NCBI RefSeq assembly: GCF_029351045.1
Contig: NZ_JARKIN010000001.1
Coordinates: forward strand, 865,001-929,000
Source of the DNA: Streptomyces sp. WMMB303
GTDB taxonomy: Bacteria; Actinomycetota; Actinomycetes; Streptomycetales; Streptomycetaceae
Direction of reading: 5' to 3'
Length of the DNA stretch: 64,000 nt
Below, in pieces: positions 1 to 9,573 of the stretch. How positions within the stretch are numbered: the stretch's first letter is position 1; the number at the start of each line of letters is the position of its first letter. The notes under the pieces are model-generated. The model searched no databases. It had not been told where the DNA came from and saw only the letters and a list, made by a program, of their open reading frames with translations. The position numbers and the translations under genes were made by a program.

Positions 1-375
1 GGCGGAGACCAGCGCCGCGGGGATCCGGTGCGCGGACAGCTCCGCGAGGAGTCTGCGAGCACCGGGCATCAGCGGGACGCCGCGCTCCAGCCGCTCGGTG
101 AACCTGGCGTTCAGCAGCACACTGAGCTCCTCCAGGCCGATGTCGGCGGCGGTCGCCTCGATCAGGAAGCCGGCGCTGCGCGACATGGGACCGCCGACGA
201 CGACGCTGCGCCACTCCTCGCGCAGCTCGTGCCCCAGCTCGGCGAAGACCGCGACCTCCGCGTCCCACCAGAAGTCCTCGGTGTCGACCAGGGTGCCGTC
301 CATGTCCAGCAGTACGGCCTGCAGCTCGGGCTCCTCACCCGTGAGCGTGGTGACAGCGGGGGATGGACCGGCCAT
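1..375 (-). CDS. HAD-family phosphatase, C-terminal part missing (runs off the left edge)
   Basis: This is the N-terminal 125 codons of a haloacid-dehalogenase-superfamily hydrolase. The N-terminal motif DMDGTLVDT places the nucleophile at D24 and the acid/base at D26, which is motif I of the family. A helical cap follows, as in beta-phosphoglucomutase and phosphoglycolate phosphatase relatives. The ATG at 375 is preceded by GGGAGGTG, a good ribosome site, and fixes the start. It lies downstream of metH on the same strand but a hairpin separates them. The substrate cannot be read from the sequence, and motifs III and IV are outside the window. Confidence 0.85.
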   Translation of the reverse strand, partial: MAGPSPAVTTLTGEEPELQAVLLDMDGTLVDTEDFWWDAEVAVFAELGHELREEWRSVVVGGPMSRSAGFLIEATAADIGLEELSVLLNARFTERLERGVPLMPGARRLLAELSAHRIPAALVSA

Positions 376-446
376 CCGCGAACACCTCCCGAAAGCGACG
401 ACTGCACAGACGACTGCACAAGGGACGACAAGGCCGGCCGTCCCCT

Positions 447-481
447 CCGCCGGAACCCCGGAGGGCTCCGGATTCCGGCGG
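447..481 (-). terminator. Hairpin terminator downstream of metH
   Basis: Nested inverted repeats (CCGCCGGAA with TTCCGGCGG, and an inner CCGGAG with CTCCGG) form a strong stem about 50 bp after the metH stop. There is no long U tract, as is usual for Streptomyces terminators. Confidence 0.6.
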
Positions 482-530
482 AAGCGGACGACCGGCCTGT
501 ACCGGACCGGTCAGTATATGACCTGTGCCC

Positions 531-3500
531 TCATCGGGCGTTGAAATACTTCGCCTCGGGGTGGTGCAGCACGATGGCGTCGGTCGACTGCTCGGGGTGG
601 AGCTGGAACTCCTCGGAGAGCTCGACCCCGATCCGCTCCGGCCGCAGCAGCTCGGCGATCTTGGCGCGGTCCTCCAGGTTCGGGCAGGCGCCGTAGCCCA
701 GCGAGAACCGCGCTCCCCGGTACTTCAGGTCGAACATGCCCTGCATCTGGTCGGGGTCCTCGCCCGAGAAGCCCAGCTCGCTGCGGACCCGGGCGTGCCA
801 GTACTCGGCGAGCGCCTCGGCGAGCTGCACGGAGAGGCCGTGCAGCTCCAGGTAGTCGCGGTAGGCGTCGCCCGCGAACAGCTCGGCGGTCTTCTCGCCG
901 ATCCTGGAACCGACGGTGACCACCTGCAGCCCGACCACGTCGGTCTCGCCGGAGTCCTCCGGACGGAAGAAGTCCGCCAGGCACAGCCGGCGGCCGCGCC
1001 GCTGCCGGGGGAAGGTGAAGCGGGTGCGCTCGTTGCCCTGCTCGTCCAGCAGGATCAGGTCGTCGCCCTTGGAGTAGCAGGGGAAGTAGCCGTAGACGGC
1101 CGACGCCTCCAGCAGGTTCTCCGTCTGGAGCCGCTCCAGCCAGCCCCGCAGCCGGGGACGGCCCTCGGTCTCCACCAGCTCCTCGTAGGACGGCCCGTCG
1201 CCCTTGCGGGACTCCTTCAGCCCCCACTGGCCCTTGAAGAGGGCGCCCTCGTCCAGCCAGGACGCGTAGTCCTGCTGCCGCAGGCCCTTGATCACCCGGG
1301 TGCCCCAGAAGGGCGGCTCGGGGACGGGATTGTCGACGGCCACGTCGGAGCGGACGGAGCCGTCGTTCTCCTCCGGCTCCGGGATGTCGAGGTCCCGCTT
1401 GGGCACCCTGCGCTGCTTGAGCGCGGGCAGCTCGGCACCGGGCACGCCGCGCTTGACGTCCATCAGGGCGTCCATGAGGCTCAGCCCCTCGAAGGCGTCC
1501 TTGGCATAGCGGACCTCGCCCTCGTAGATCTCGTGCAGGTCCTGCTCGACGTAGGCCCGGGTGAGCGCGGCGCCGCCGAGGATGACGGGGAAGTCGGAGG
1601 ACATCTTGCGCTGGTTGAGCTCCTCCAGGTTCTCCTTCATGATCACCGTGGACTTCACCAGCAGCCCGGACATGCCGATCACGTCGGCACGGTGTTCGGC
1701 CGCGGCGTCCAGGATGGCGCTCACCGGCTGCTTGATGCCCAGGTTGACCACCTGGTAGCCGTTGTTGGACAGGATGATGTCGACGAGGTTCTTGCCGATG
1801 TCGTGGACGTCGCCGCGGACCGTGGCCAGCACGATCGTCCCCTTGCCCGCCTCGTCCTCGGACTTCTCCATGTGCGGTTCGAGGTGGGCGACGGCGGCCT
1901 TCATCACCTCGGCCGACTGCAGCACGAACGGCAACTGCATCTGCCCGGAGCCGAACAGCTCACCGACGACCTTCATGCCCGCCAGCAGCGTGTCATTGAC
2001 GATGTCGAGCGCCGGGCGCTCCTCCAGGGCGGCATCCAGGTCGGCCTCCAGCCCGTTGCGCTCGCCGTCGATGATGCGCCGCTGAAGGCGCTCCTCCAGC
2101 GGGAGAGCGGCCAGTTCCTCGGCCTTCCCGGCCTTCATCGACTTGGCCGTGGCGCCCTCGAACAGCTCCATCAGCTTCTGCAGCGGGTCGTAGCCCTCGC
2201 TGCGCCGGTCGTAGACCAGGTCGCGGGCAACGGTCACCTGCTCGTCGTCGAAGCGGGCGATCGGCAGGATCTTGCTGGCGTGCACGATCGCGGAGTCCAG
2301 TCCCGCCTTGACGCACTCGTCGAGGAAGACGGAGTTGAGCACGATCCGGGCGGCCGGGTTCAGGCCGAAGGAGATGTTCGACAGGCCCAGCACGGTCTGC
2401 ACGTCGGGATGCTTCTGCTTGAGCAGCCGGATGGCCTCGATGGTGTTGATGCCGTCCTTGCGGGACTCCTCCTGGCCCGTGCAGATGGTGAAGGTGAGGA
2501 CGTCGATGAGGATGTCCGACTCGTGGATGCCGTAGTTGCCGGTCAGGTCCGCGATGAGGCGTTCGGCGATGGCGACCTTGTGCTCGGCGGTGCGGGCCTG
2601 GCCCTCCTCGTCGATGGTCAGCGCGATCAGCGCCGCCCCGTGCTCGGCGGCGAGCTTGGTGACCTTCGCGAAGCGGGACTCGGGGCCGTCGCCGTCCTCG
2701 TAGTTGACGGAGTTGATGACGGCGCGGCCGCCCAGCTTCTCCAGACCGGCCTGGATGACGTCGATCTCCGTCGAGTCCAGCACGATCGGCAGCGTGGAGG
2801 CGGTGGCCAGCCGTCCCGCCAGCTCGGTCATGTCGGCGACACCGTCCCGGCCGACGTAGTCGACGCACAGGTCGAGCATGTGGGCGCCCTCACGGATCTG
2901 CTCCCGGGCCAGCTCGACGCAGTCGTCCCAGCGCGCCTCCAGCATCGCCTCGCGGAACTTCTTCGAACCGTTGGCGTTGGTCCGCTCCCCGATGGCCATG
3001 TACGAGGTGTCCTGGCGGAAGGGGACCGCCTGGTAGAGCGAGGCCGCGGCCGGCTCCGGCTGCGGGGTGCGCGCGGCGGGCTCGCGGCCGCGCACCCGCT
3101 CCACCAGTTGGCGCAGGTGCTCGGGCGTGGTGCCGCAGCAGCCGCCCACCAGGGACAGGCCGTAGTCGCCCACGAAGGTGTCGTGCGCGTCCGCCAGCTC
3201 CTCGGGAGTGAGCGGATAGCTGGCGCCGTCCTTGCCCAGCACCGGCAGGCCGGCGTTCGGCATGCAGGAGAGCGGGACGCGGGAGTGCTGGGCCAGATAG
3301 CGCAGATGCTCGCTCATCTCGGCGGGGCCGGTGGCACAGTTCAGCCCGATCATGTCGATGCCCAGTGGCTCCAGGGCCGCGAGGGCCGCGGCGATCTCGG
3401 AGCCGAGCAGCATCGTGCCGGTCGTCTCCACCGTGACCGAGCACAGCAGCGGCAGGTCGGCGCCGACCGCCTCCATGCCGCGGCGGGCGCCGATGACGGC

Positions 3501-4052
3501 GGCCTTGGTCTGCAGCAGGTCCTGGGTCGTCTCCACCAGCAGCGCGTCGGCGCCACCGGCGATCATGCCCTCCGCGTTCTGCTGGTAGGCGTCCCGCAGA
3601 GTGGTGTAGGGGGCGTGGCCGAGGGTCGGCAGTTTGGTGCCCGGGCCCATGGAGCCCAGGACCCAGCGCATCCGCCCGTCTCCGGACTCGAACTCCTCGG
3701 CGACGTCGCGGGCGATGCGTACGCCGGTCTCGGACAGTTCGAAGATGCGTTCGGTGATGTCGTATTCCCCCAGCGCCGCGTGGTTGGCGCCGAAGGTGTT
3801 GGTCTCCACGCAGTCCACGCCCGCGGCGAAGTACTCCTGGTGGACCGCGCGGATGATGTCGGGGCGGGTCACGTTCAAGATCTCGTTGCAGCCCTCGAGC
3901 TGTTCGAAATCCTCCAGCGTCGGATCCTGCGCCTGGATCATCGTCCCCATCGCTCCGTCGGCGACGACCACGCGTGAGGCCAGTGCGCTGCGGAGCGCCT
4001 CGGCCCGGGTGGGGGACGGAGTTGCGGACGTGCTGCTCGGCGACGAGGCCAT
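531..4052 (-). CDS. metH: Methionine synthase, cobalamin-dependent (MetH)
   Basis: MetH transfers a methyl group from 5-methyltetrahydrofolate to homocysteine through cobalamin, the last step of methionine synthesis, in the cytosol. At 1173 aa it has the full modular set. The homocysteine domain shows the zinc ligands in GLNCATG (near residue 238) and GGCCGT (near 305). The pterin domain begins near GERTNANGSKKF. The cobalamin domain has the DxHxxG signature DVHDIGKN, whose His ligates cobalt. The C-terminal AdoMet reactivation domain includes RFSLGYGACP. The start at 4052 has AGGGAG about 9 nt upstream. It is divergent from gylR. I found no obvious SAM or B12 riboswitch in the short leader. 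Confidence 0.97.
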   Translation of the reverse strand: MASSPSSTSATPSPTRAEALRSALASRVVVADGAMGTMIQAQDPTLEDFEQLEGCNEILNVTRPDIIRAVHQEYFAAGVDCVETNTFGANHAALGEYDITERIFELSETGVRIARDVAEEFESGDGRMRWVLGSMGPGTKLPTLGHAPYTTLRDAYQQNAEGMIAGGADALLVETTQDLLQTKAAVIGARRGMEAVGADLPLLCSVTVETTGTMLLGSEIAAALAALEPLGIDMIGLNCATGPAEMSEHLRYLAQHSRVPLSCMPNAGLPVLGKDGASYPLTPEELADAHDTFVGDYGLSLVGGCCGTTPEHLRQLVERVRGREPAARTPQPEPAAASLYQAVPFRQDTSYMAIGERTNANGSKKFREAMLEARWDDCVELAREQIREGAHMLDLCVDYVGRDGVADMTELAGRLATASTLPIVLDSTEIDVIQAGLEKLGGRAVINSVNYEDGDGPESRFAKVTKLAAEHGAALIALTIDEEGQARTAEHKVAIAERLIADLTGNYGIHESDILIDVLTFTICTGQEESRKDGINTIEAIRLLKQKHPDVQTVLGLSNISFGLNPAARIVLNSVFLDECVKAGLDSAIVHASKILPIARFDDEQVTVARDLVYDRRSEGYDPLQKLMELFEGATAKSMKAGKAEELAALPLEERLQRRIIDGERNGLEADLDAALEERPALDIVNDTLLAGMKVVGELFGSGQMQLPFVLQSAEVMKAAVAHLEPHMEKSEDEAGKGTIVLATVRGDVHDIGKNLVDIILSNNGYQVVNLGIKQPVSAILDAAAEHRADVIGMSGLLVKSTVIMKENLEELNQRKMSSDFPVILGGAALTRAYVEQDLHEIYEGEVRYAKDAFEGLSLMDALMDVKRGVPGAELPALKQRRVPKRDLDIPEPEENDGSVRSDVAVDNPVPEPPFWGTRVIKGLRQQDYASWLDEGALFKGQWGLKESRKGDGPSYEELVETEGRPRLRGWLERLQTENLLEASAVYGYFPCYSKGDDLILLDEQGNERTRFTFPRQRRGRRLCLADFFRPEDSGETDVVGLQVVTVGSRIGEKTAELFAGDAYRDYLELHGLSVQLAEALAEYWHARVRSELGFSGEDPDQMQGMFDLKYRGARFSLGYGACPNLEDRAKIAELLRPERIGVELSEEFQLHPEQSTDAIVLHHPEAKYFNAR

Positions 4053-4228
4053 GGAAGAGGCTCCCTGGGTTGCGACGGCTGTCGGCTTTGCGCGCCGGTG
4101 AGGCAGCGCACCCGGTCAGCGTAGCGGGCGGACGCAAGAGCGCAGGTCGACATTCCGACCATCGGACACTCCGGCACTCGATCCGGGCTCGATCCCGACT
4201 ACCGTCGCGTCGACATCAAGCGATACCG

Positions 4229-4266
4229 TTCGACATTGTCGAATCGACGTTGAATCGACGTCGAAT
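4229..4266. promoter_or_regulatory. Probable GylR operator region upstream of gylR
   Basis: The palindrome TTCGACATTGTCGAA lies at 4229-4243 and is followed by related half-sites (ATCGACGTTGAA, TCGACGTCGAAT) up to 4266. The core TCGACATTGTCGAA recurs before glpF, at 5305-5318. IclR-type GylR is known to repress both its own gene and the gyl operon. Assigning these repeats as its binding sites is inference from position and repetition. Confidence 0.6.
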
Positions 4267-4306
4267 CGGCATGTCGAATCTCAAGGCAGCAGGTCAGGGA
4301 GGACCG

Positions 4307-5071
4307 ATGGCCCGGACCATCCAGTCGCTGGAACGAGCGGCGGCCGTACTGCGGCTGCTGGCGGGCGGCGAGCGGCGGCTCGGACTCTCCGAGATCGCCT
4401 CGGCGCTCGACCTGGCCAAGGGTACGGCGCACGGGCTGCTGCGCACCCTCCAGCAGGAGGGCTTCGTGGAACAGGAGGCGGTCACGGGCCGCTACCAGCT
4501 CGGGGCCGAACTGCTCCGCCTCGGCAACAGCTACCTGGACGTGCACGAGCTGCGGGCCCGCGCCCTGGTGTGGACGGACGACCTGGCCCGCTCCAGCGGG
4601 GAGAGCGTCTATCTGGGCGTGCTCCACCAGCAGGGCGTGCTCATCGTGCACCACGTCTTCCGGCCGGACGACAGCCGCCAGGTGCTGGAGGTCGGCGCCA
4701 TGCAGCCGCTGCACAGCACGGCCCTGGGCAAGGTGCTGTGCGCGTTCGACCCGGTGGCGCACAGCGAGGCGCTGGACGGGCGGCGGACGGACTTCACCGA
4801 GCGCACGGTCACCGGCGAGGATCGGTTCGAGACGCTGCTGGAGACCGTCCGGGCGCGCGGCTGGGCGGCGGACGTGGAGGAGACCTGGGACGGCCTCGCC
4901 TCGGTGGCCGCGCCGATCCACGACCGGCGCCGGATGCCGGTGGGCGCGGTGGGCATCACCGGGGCCGTGGAGCGGGTGTGCGAGGGCGAGGAGTTGCTTC
5001 CGCGACTGGTGGCGGCCGTGCGGGACACGGCCCGGGCGGTCTCCCGGGACCTGGGTGCGCGGCGGTTCTGA
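4307..5071 (+). CDS. gylR: IclR-family glycerol operon repressor GylR
   Basis: This 254-aa regulator has an N-terminal winged helix (about residues 5-60, with LGLSEIASALDLAKGTAHGLLR) and a C-terminal IclR effector domain (about 75-245). In Streptomyces GylR represses the glycerol catabolic genes that lie directly downstream here, with glycerol-3-phosphate as the likely inducer. I chose ATG 4307, which gives MARTIQSLERAAA and is preceded by AGGGAGG. An in-frame ATG at 4271 would add 12 residues. Repeated palindromes before gylR and before glpF are its probable operators. Confidence 0.93.
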   Translation: MARTIQSLERAAAVLRLLAGGERRLGLSEIASALDLAKGTAHGLLRTLQQEGFVEQEAVTGRYQLGAELLRLGNSYLDVHELRARALVWTDDLARSSGESVYLGVLHQQGVLIVHHVFRPDDSRQVLEVGAMQPLHSTALGKVLCAFDPVAHSEALDGRRTDFTERTVTGEDRFETLLETVRARGWAADVEETWDGLASVAAPIHDRRRMPVGAVGITGAVERVCEGEELLPRLVAAVRDTARAVSRDLGARRF

Positions 5072-5302
5072 GCCCCGGCAGGGGCCCGGAAGGATTCCGG
5101 CAGGAGAGCCCCCGGGAGAGTCCCCGGAAAGGACTCGGAAAGGCCTCGGCGCCGGCAGCCCTGAGCCGCCCGGAGCGCCTCGCGCACCGTCTGGCTCTCC
5201 CGAGGTGCTGCCATCGCTGCGTGGCCGCAGGATGACAGCCAGGAGTCATCGGTCACAGCCCCTTGACGGGACTCTTACGAAGGAGAAAAGTTGCCGTTCG
5301 GC

Positions 5303-5319
5303 GGTCGACATTGTCGAAC
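5303..5319. promoter_or_regulatory. Probable GylR operator upstream of glpF
   Basis: The core TCGACATTGTCGAA here is identical to that at 4230-4243 before gylR. It sits in the 332-bp gylR-glpF gap, about 85 bp before the glpF start. The rest of the gap (5072-5302) holds no gene that I can see. Confidence 0.6.
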
Positions 5320-5403
5320 ACCGGACGATCATCAACCGGTCCGCCCATCCCCTCGGCCTCCGGCCGGGAGGTGCCCCCATGGACAAGGACAAAGGAGTCG
5401 CGG

Positions 5404-6168
5404 GTGTCCAGCCTCGACATCTTCACGAGTGAGGTCACCGGCACGATGGTGCTGATCCTCCTCGGTGGCGGCGTGGTCGCCGCAGTCAATCTCAAGCGCT
5501 CGAAGGCGTTCGCGGCCGGCTGGGTCGCCATCGCCTTCGGCTGGGGCTTCGGGGTGCTCACCGGTGCCTACATCGCCCAGCCGTCCGGCGCCCACCTCAA
5601 CCCGGCGGTCACCCTGGCGCTCGCCATCAAGGGCGACACCCCCTGGAGCGACGTCCCGCTCTACATGGGCAGCGAACTGCTGGGCGCCATCCTGGGCGCC
5701 GTGCTGGTCTGGGTGGCCTACTACAGCCAGTTCCAGGCCACGCTCCGCGAGCCGGACATGGTCGAGATGAAGCACGCGAACCCCGGCCCCGTGCACGGCG
5801 TCTTCTTCACCTCCCCCGAGGTGCGCAACGGCCTGCTGAACTTCCTCACCGAGGTCATCGCCACCTTCGTGCTGATCTTCGCGATCCTCACCCAGGGCCT
5901 GGTCCAGGACCCCGACGGCCACCCGGGTCTCGGCAGGATGGGCGCCTTGATCACCGCGCTGGTCGTCGTCGGTATCGGTCTCTCGCTCGGCGGACCCACG
6001 GGCTACGCCATCAACCCGGCCCGTGACCTCGGTCCCCGGCTGGCCCACGCGGTGCTGCCGCTGCCGAACAAGGGCGGCAGCGACTGGAGCTACGCCTGGG
6101 TCCCGGTGGTGGGCCCGCTGGCCGGCGCCGCCATCGCGGCGGGGCTCTACAACCTCGCATGGGCCTAG
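5404..6168 (+). CDS. glpF: Glycerol uptake facilitator GlpF (aquaglyceroporin)
   Basis: This 254-aa integral membrane channel of the MIP family admits glycerol by facilitated diffusion. The two pore motifs are both intact: NPA at residues 66-68 ([10 protein letters not shown]) and NPA at 204-206 (YAINPARD), followed by the aquaglyceroporin-type aspartate. Six membrane spans fit the hydrophobic profile. GTG 5404 is preferred because AAAGGAG ends 6 nt before it; the ATG at 5379 is in another frame. It is the first gene of glpF-glpK-glpD and is probably controlled by GylR. Confidence 0.95.
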   Translation: MSSLDIFTSEVTGTMVLILLGGGVVAAVNLKRSKAFAAGWVAIAFGWGFGVLTGAYIAQPSGAHLNPAVTLALAIKGDTPWSDVPLYMGSELLGAILGAVLVWVAYYSQFQATLREPDMVEMKHANPGPVHGVFFTSPEVRNGLLNFLTEVIATFVLIFAILTQGLVQDPDGHPGLGRMGALITALVVVGIGLSLGGPTGYAINPARDLGPRLAHAVLPLPNKGGSDWSYAWVPVVGPLAGAAIAAGLYNLAWA

Positions 6169-6221
6169 CGCGCCCGGCCGACCGCTGAGACGACCCGATG
6201 ACGCAAGGGAGCACACACACC

Positions 6222-7766
6222 ATGAGCGAGACCCACAGCACCCACGCCTCCGCACACGGCGGCGGGCCCTTCATAGCCGCGATCGACCAGGGCACCACCT
6301 CCAGCCGCTGCATCGTCTTCGACAAGGACGGCCGCATCGTCGCGGTCGACCAGAAGGAGCACGAGCAGATCCTGCCCAAGCCGGGCTGGGTCGAACACGA
6401 CGCGGCCGAGATCTGGACCAACGTCCAGCAGGTGGTCACCGGAGCGCTGGAGAAGGCCGGAGTCACCCGGGAGGACGTGCTGGCCCTGGGCATCACCAAC
6501 CAGCGCGAGACGACCGTCCTGTGGGAGAAGGCGACCGGCCGTCCGGTGCACAACGCCATCGTCTGGCAGGACACCCGCACCGACGCGCTCTGCAAGGAGC
6601 TGGGCCGCAACGTCGGCCAGGACCGGTTCCGCCGCGAGACCGGGCTGCCGCTGGCGTCCTACTTCGCCGGGCCGAAGATCCGCTGGCTGCTGGACAACGT
6701 CGAGGGGCTGCGCGAGCGCGCCGAGAACGGCGAGATCCTCTTCGGCACCATGGACTCCTGGGTCATCTGGAACCTCACCGGCGGCCCGGACGGCGGCAAG
6801 CACGTCACCGACGTCACCAACGCCTCCCGCACCATGCTGATGAACCTGCACACCATGGCCTGGGACGAGAAGATCTGCGCGTCCATCGGCATCCCGATGG
6901 CGGTGCTGCCCGAGATCCGCTCGTCCTCCGAGGTGTACGGCGAGGCCACCGGCGAGCTGGCGGGGCTGCCGGTCGCCTCCGCACTGGGCGACCAGCAGGC
7001 GGCACTGTTCGGCCAGACCTGCTTCGAGCAGGGCGAGGCCAAGTCGACCTACGGCACCGGCACCTTCCTGCTGATGAACACCGGGCACGAGCCGGTCAAC
7101 TCCTACAACGGTCTGCTCACCACGGTCGGCTACCGCATCGGCGACCAGCAGCCGGTCTTCGCGCTGGAGGGCTCCATCGCGGTCACCGGTTCGCTGGTGC
7201 AATGGATGCGCGACCAGATGGGGCTGATCAACAGCGCGGCGGAGATCGAGACCCTGGCCAGCTCCGTCGAGGACAACGGCGGCGCCTACTTCGTCCCGGC
7301 GTTCTCCGGCCTGTTCGCCCCGTACTGGCGCTCCGACGCGCGCGGTGTCATCGCGGGCCTGACCCGCTACGTCACCAAGGCGCACCTGGCCCGCGCGGTG
7401 CTGGAGGCGACGGCCTGGCAGACCCGGGAGATCGTCGACGCGATGCAGAAGGACTCCGAGGTCGAGCTGGCCGCGCTGAAGGTGGACGGCGGCATGACCG
7501 CCAACAACCTGCTGATGCAGACCATCTCGGACGTCCTGGACGCGCCCGTCGTGCGCCCGATGGTCGCCGAGACCACCTGCCTCGGCGCGGCGTACGCGGC
7601 CGGTCTGGCCGTCGGCTTCTGGTCGGGCACCGACGAGCTGCGGGCCAACTGGAAGCGCGCCGCGGAATGGACCCCCCGCATGGACGCAGAGACGCGTGAG
7701 CGGGAATACCGGAACTGGCTCAAGGCCGTGGAGCGGACCATGGGCTGGATCGAAGAGGAGAACTGA
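6222..7766 (+). CDS. glpK: Glycerol kinase GlpK
   Basis: GlpK phosphorylates glycerol with ATP to sn-glycerol-3-phosphate. The 514-aa protein carries the FGGY-kinase N-terminal phosphate loop DQGTTSSR (D22). The substrate segment is WQDTRTD, and the C-terminal nucleotide site contains [15 protein letters not shown] prefer ATG 6222 (MSETHS), which has AAGGGAG upstream; the in-frame ATG at 6198 lacks a ribosome site and adds 8 residues. It follows glpF by 53 bp and leads into glpD after 5 bp, so the three are co-transcribed. Confidence 0.96.
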   Translation: MSETHSTHASAHGGGPFIAAIDQGTTSSRCIVFDKDGRIVAVDQKEHEQILPKPGWVEHDAAEIWTNVQQVVTGALEKAGVTREDVLALGITNQRETTVLWEKATGRPVHNAIVWQDTRTDALCKELGRNVGQDRFRRETGLPLASYFAGPKIRWLLDNVEGLRERAENGEILFGTMDSWVIWNLTGGPDGGKHVTDVTNASRTMLMNLHTMAWDEKICASIGIPMAVLPEIRSSSEVYGEATGELAGLPVASALGDQQAALFGQTCFEQGEAKSTYGTGTFLLMNTGHEPVNSYNGLLTTVGYRIGDQQPVFALEGSIAVTGSLVQWMRDQMGLINSAAEIETLASSVEDNGGAYFVPAFSGLFAPYWRSDARGVIAGLTRYVTKAHLARAVLEATAWQTREIVDAMQKDSEVELAALKVDGGMTANNLLMQTISDVLDAPVVRPMVAETTCLGAAYAAGLAVGFWSGTDELRANWKRAAEWTPRMDAETREREYRNWLKAVERTMGWIEEEN

Positions 7767-7771
7767 GAGCG

Positions 7772-9388
7772 ATGAACACCTCGCAGAGCGTCCCCACCCT
7801 CGGGACGCACCCGACTGCCGGCAGCAACCCTGGCCGCGCAGAGACCAGAGGGCTGCTCGCGAACGCGACGTACGACCTCCTGGTCATCGGCGGCGGCATC
7901 CTGGGCACCTCGGTCGCCTGGCATGCGGCGCAGTCGGGACTGCGGGTGGCGATGGTGGACGCCGGCGACTTCGCCGGCGCCACCTCCTCCGCGTCCTCGA
8001 AGCTGGTGCACGGCGGTCTGCGCTACCTGCAGACCGGCGCCGTCAAGCTCGTCGCGGAGAACCACCACGAGCGGCGGGTACTGGCCAAGGACGTGGCCCC
8101 GCACCTGGTCAACCCGCTCACCTTCTACCTGCCCGTCTACAAGGGCGGCCCGCACGGCGCCACCAAGCTCGGCGCGGGCGTCTTCGCCTACTCGGCACTG
8201 TCCGCCTTCGGCGACGGAGTCGGCCGGGTGATCTCCCCGGCGAAGGCCGCCGCCGACAACCCGGCGCTGCGCACCGACAATCTCAAGGCGGTCGCGGTCT
8301 ACGGCGACCACCAGATGAACGACTCGCGGATGGCGGTGATGACCGTCCGAGCGGCCGTGGAGTCGGGCGCCGTGGTTCTCAACCACGCGGAGGTCACCGG
8401 GCTGCGCTTCACCCGCGGCCGGGTCACCGGAGCCGAGCTGCGGGACCGCACCGACGGTGCCGAGTTCGGCGTGAACGCGCGGCTGGTGCTGAACGCGACC
8501 GGCCCGTGGGTTGACCACCTCAGGACGATGGAGGACAGCGGCGCGGCGCCCTCGATCAGGCTGTCCAAGGGCGCGCACCTGGTCCTCAAGCGGAAGTCGC
8601 CGTGGGGCGCGGCGATGGCCACCCCCATCGACAAGTACCGCATCACCTTCGCGCTGCCGTGGGAGGACCAGCTGCTGCTGGGCACCACGGACGAGGAGTA
8701 CACCGGCGACCCGGCCGACGTGCGGGCCACCGAGGCCGACATCCAGCAGATCCTGGACGAGGCCGCCTTCTCGGTGCGGGACACCGATCTGGACCGCGAC
8801 CTGATGACCTACGCCTTCGCAGGACTGCGGGTGCTGCCCGGCGGCCCCGGCGGCGTGGAGTCGGCCAAGCGGGAGACCGTCGTCACCGAGGGCCGGGGCG
8901 GGATGCTGTCGGTCGCGGGCGGCAAGTGGACCACCTACCGGCACATCGGCCGCACGGTGATGGACAAGCTGGAGAAGCTGCCCGGCGGGGCGCTCGCGGC
9001 GTCCATGGAGAGCGCGGTCCCGGTCAAGGACCTGGTGCGGCGGACGCCGCTGCCGGGAATCGCCAACCCGAACGCGGTCGCGCACCGGCTGCTGGTGGAC
9101 CGGGAGCCGGGCGTGCGGATGGACCCGCTGACCGTCCGTCAGCTCGCCACGCACTACGGTTCCCTCTCCTTCGACATCGCCCGGCTGGTCAACGAGGACC
9201 CGTCGCTGGGCGAGCGCATCCATCCCGACGGTCCGGAGATCTGGGCTCAGGTGGTCTACGCACGCGACCACGAGTGGGCCGAGACGGTGGACGACGTGGC
9301 GCGCCGCCGCACCACCCTGACCATCCGCGGCCTGGACGACGAGAAGGTACGCGGCCGGATCGAGGAGCTGCTCGAGCAGCGCGGCTGA
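7772..9388 (+). CDS. glpD: Glycerol-3-phosphate dehydrogenase, FAD-dependent (GlpD)
   Basis: GlpD oxidises glycerol-3-phosphate to dihydroxyacetone phosphate and passes electrons to the quinone pool at the inner face of the membrane. The 538-aa protein has the FAD dinucleotide fold GGGILG near residues 40-45 and the family signatures SASSKLVHGGLRYL and AGGKWTTYR. The C-terminal GlpD domain holds EIWAQVVYARDHE. It starts 5 bp after the glpK stop, with GAGGAG inside the glpK end as ribosome site. A strong hairpin follows the stop, closing the operon. Confidence 0.96.
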   Translation: MNTSQSVPTLGTHPTAGSNPGRAETRGLLANATYDLLVIGGGILGTSVAWHAAQSGLRVAMVDAGDFAGATSSASSKLVHGGLRYLQTGAVKLVAENHHERRVLAKDVAPHLVNPLTFYLPVYKGGPHGATKLGAGVFAYSALSAFGDGVGRVISPAKAAADNPALRTDNLKAVAVYGDHQMNDSRMAVMTVRAAVESGAVVLNHAEVTGLRFTRGRVTGAELRDRTDGAEFGVNARLVLNATGPWVDHLRTMEDSGAAPSIRLSKGAHLVLKRKSPWGAAMATPIDKYRITFALPWEDQLLLGTTDEEYTGDPADVRATEADIQQILDEAAFSVRDTDLDRDLMTYAFAGLRVLPGGPGGVESAKRETVVTEGRGGMLSVAGGKWTTYRHIGRTVMDKLEKLPGGALAASMESAVPVKDLVRRTPLPGIANPNAVAHRLLVDREPGVRMDPLTVRQLATHYGSLSFDIARLVNEDPSLGERIHPDGPEIWAQVVYARDHEWAETVDDVARRRTTLTIRGLDDEKVRGRIEELLEQRG

Positions 9389-9407
9389 CACCGCGCCGAG
9401 CGCGACG

Positions 9408-9443
9408 AAGGGGCGTACGCCGATTCGCCGGCGTGCGCCCCTT
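9408..9443 (+). terminator. Terminator of the glpFKD operon
   Basis: AAGGGGCGTACGCCG pairs with CCGGCGTGCGCCCCTT across a 5-nt loop, giving a 15-bp stem with one G-U type pair, 20 bp after the glpD stop. Confidence 0.85.
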
Positions 9444-9573
9444 ACTGCTGTCCGGGCACGTTCCGCCCCCGCGTGCCGTGACGTTGTGCGTATGGGATCA
9501 CCAGTTCGGCAAGTTCGTAACGAGCGGGTTCCCACCGCCCGGTCGGGCGGCGCGGCGTGGCACTGTCCTCCGC

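Noticed and set aside
525..3977. An 1150-codon open frame on the plus strand opposite metH
   Set aside because: High third-position GC opens antisense frames in Streptomyces. The minus-strand frame encodes complete MetH with all its motifs.
4053..4228. Possible SAM or cobalamin riboswitch before metH
   Set aside because: The leader is short and I could not find the conserved core of either riboswitch class.
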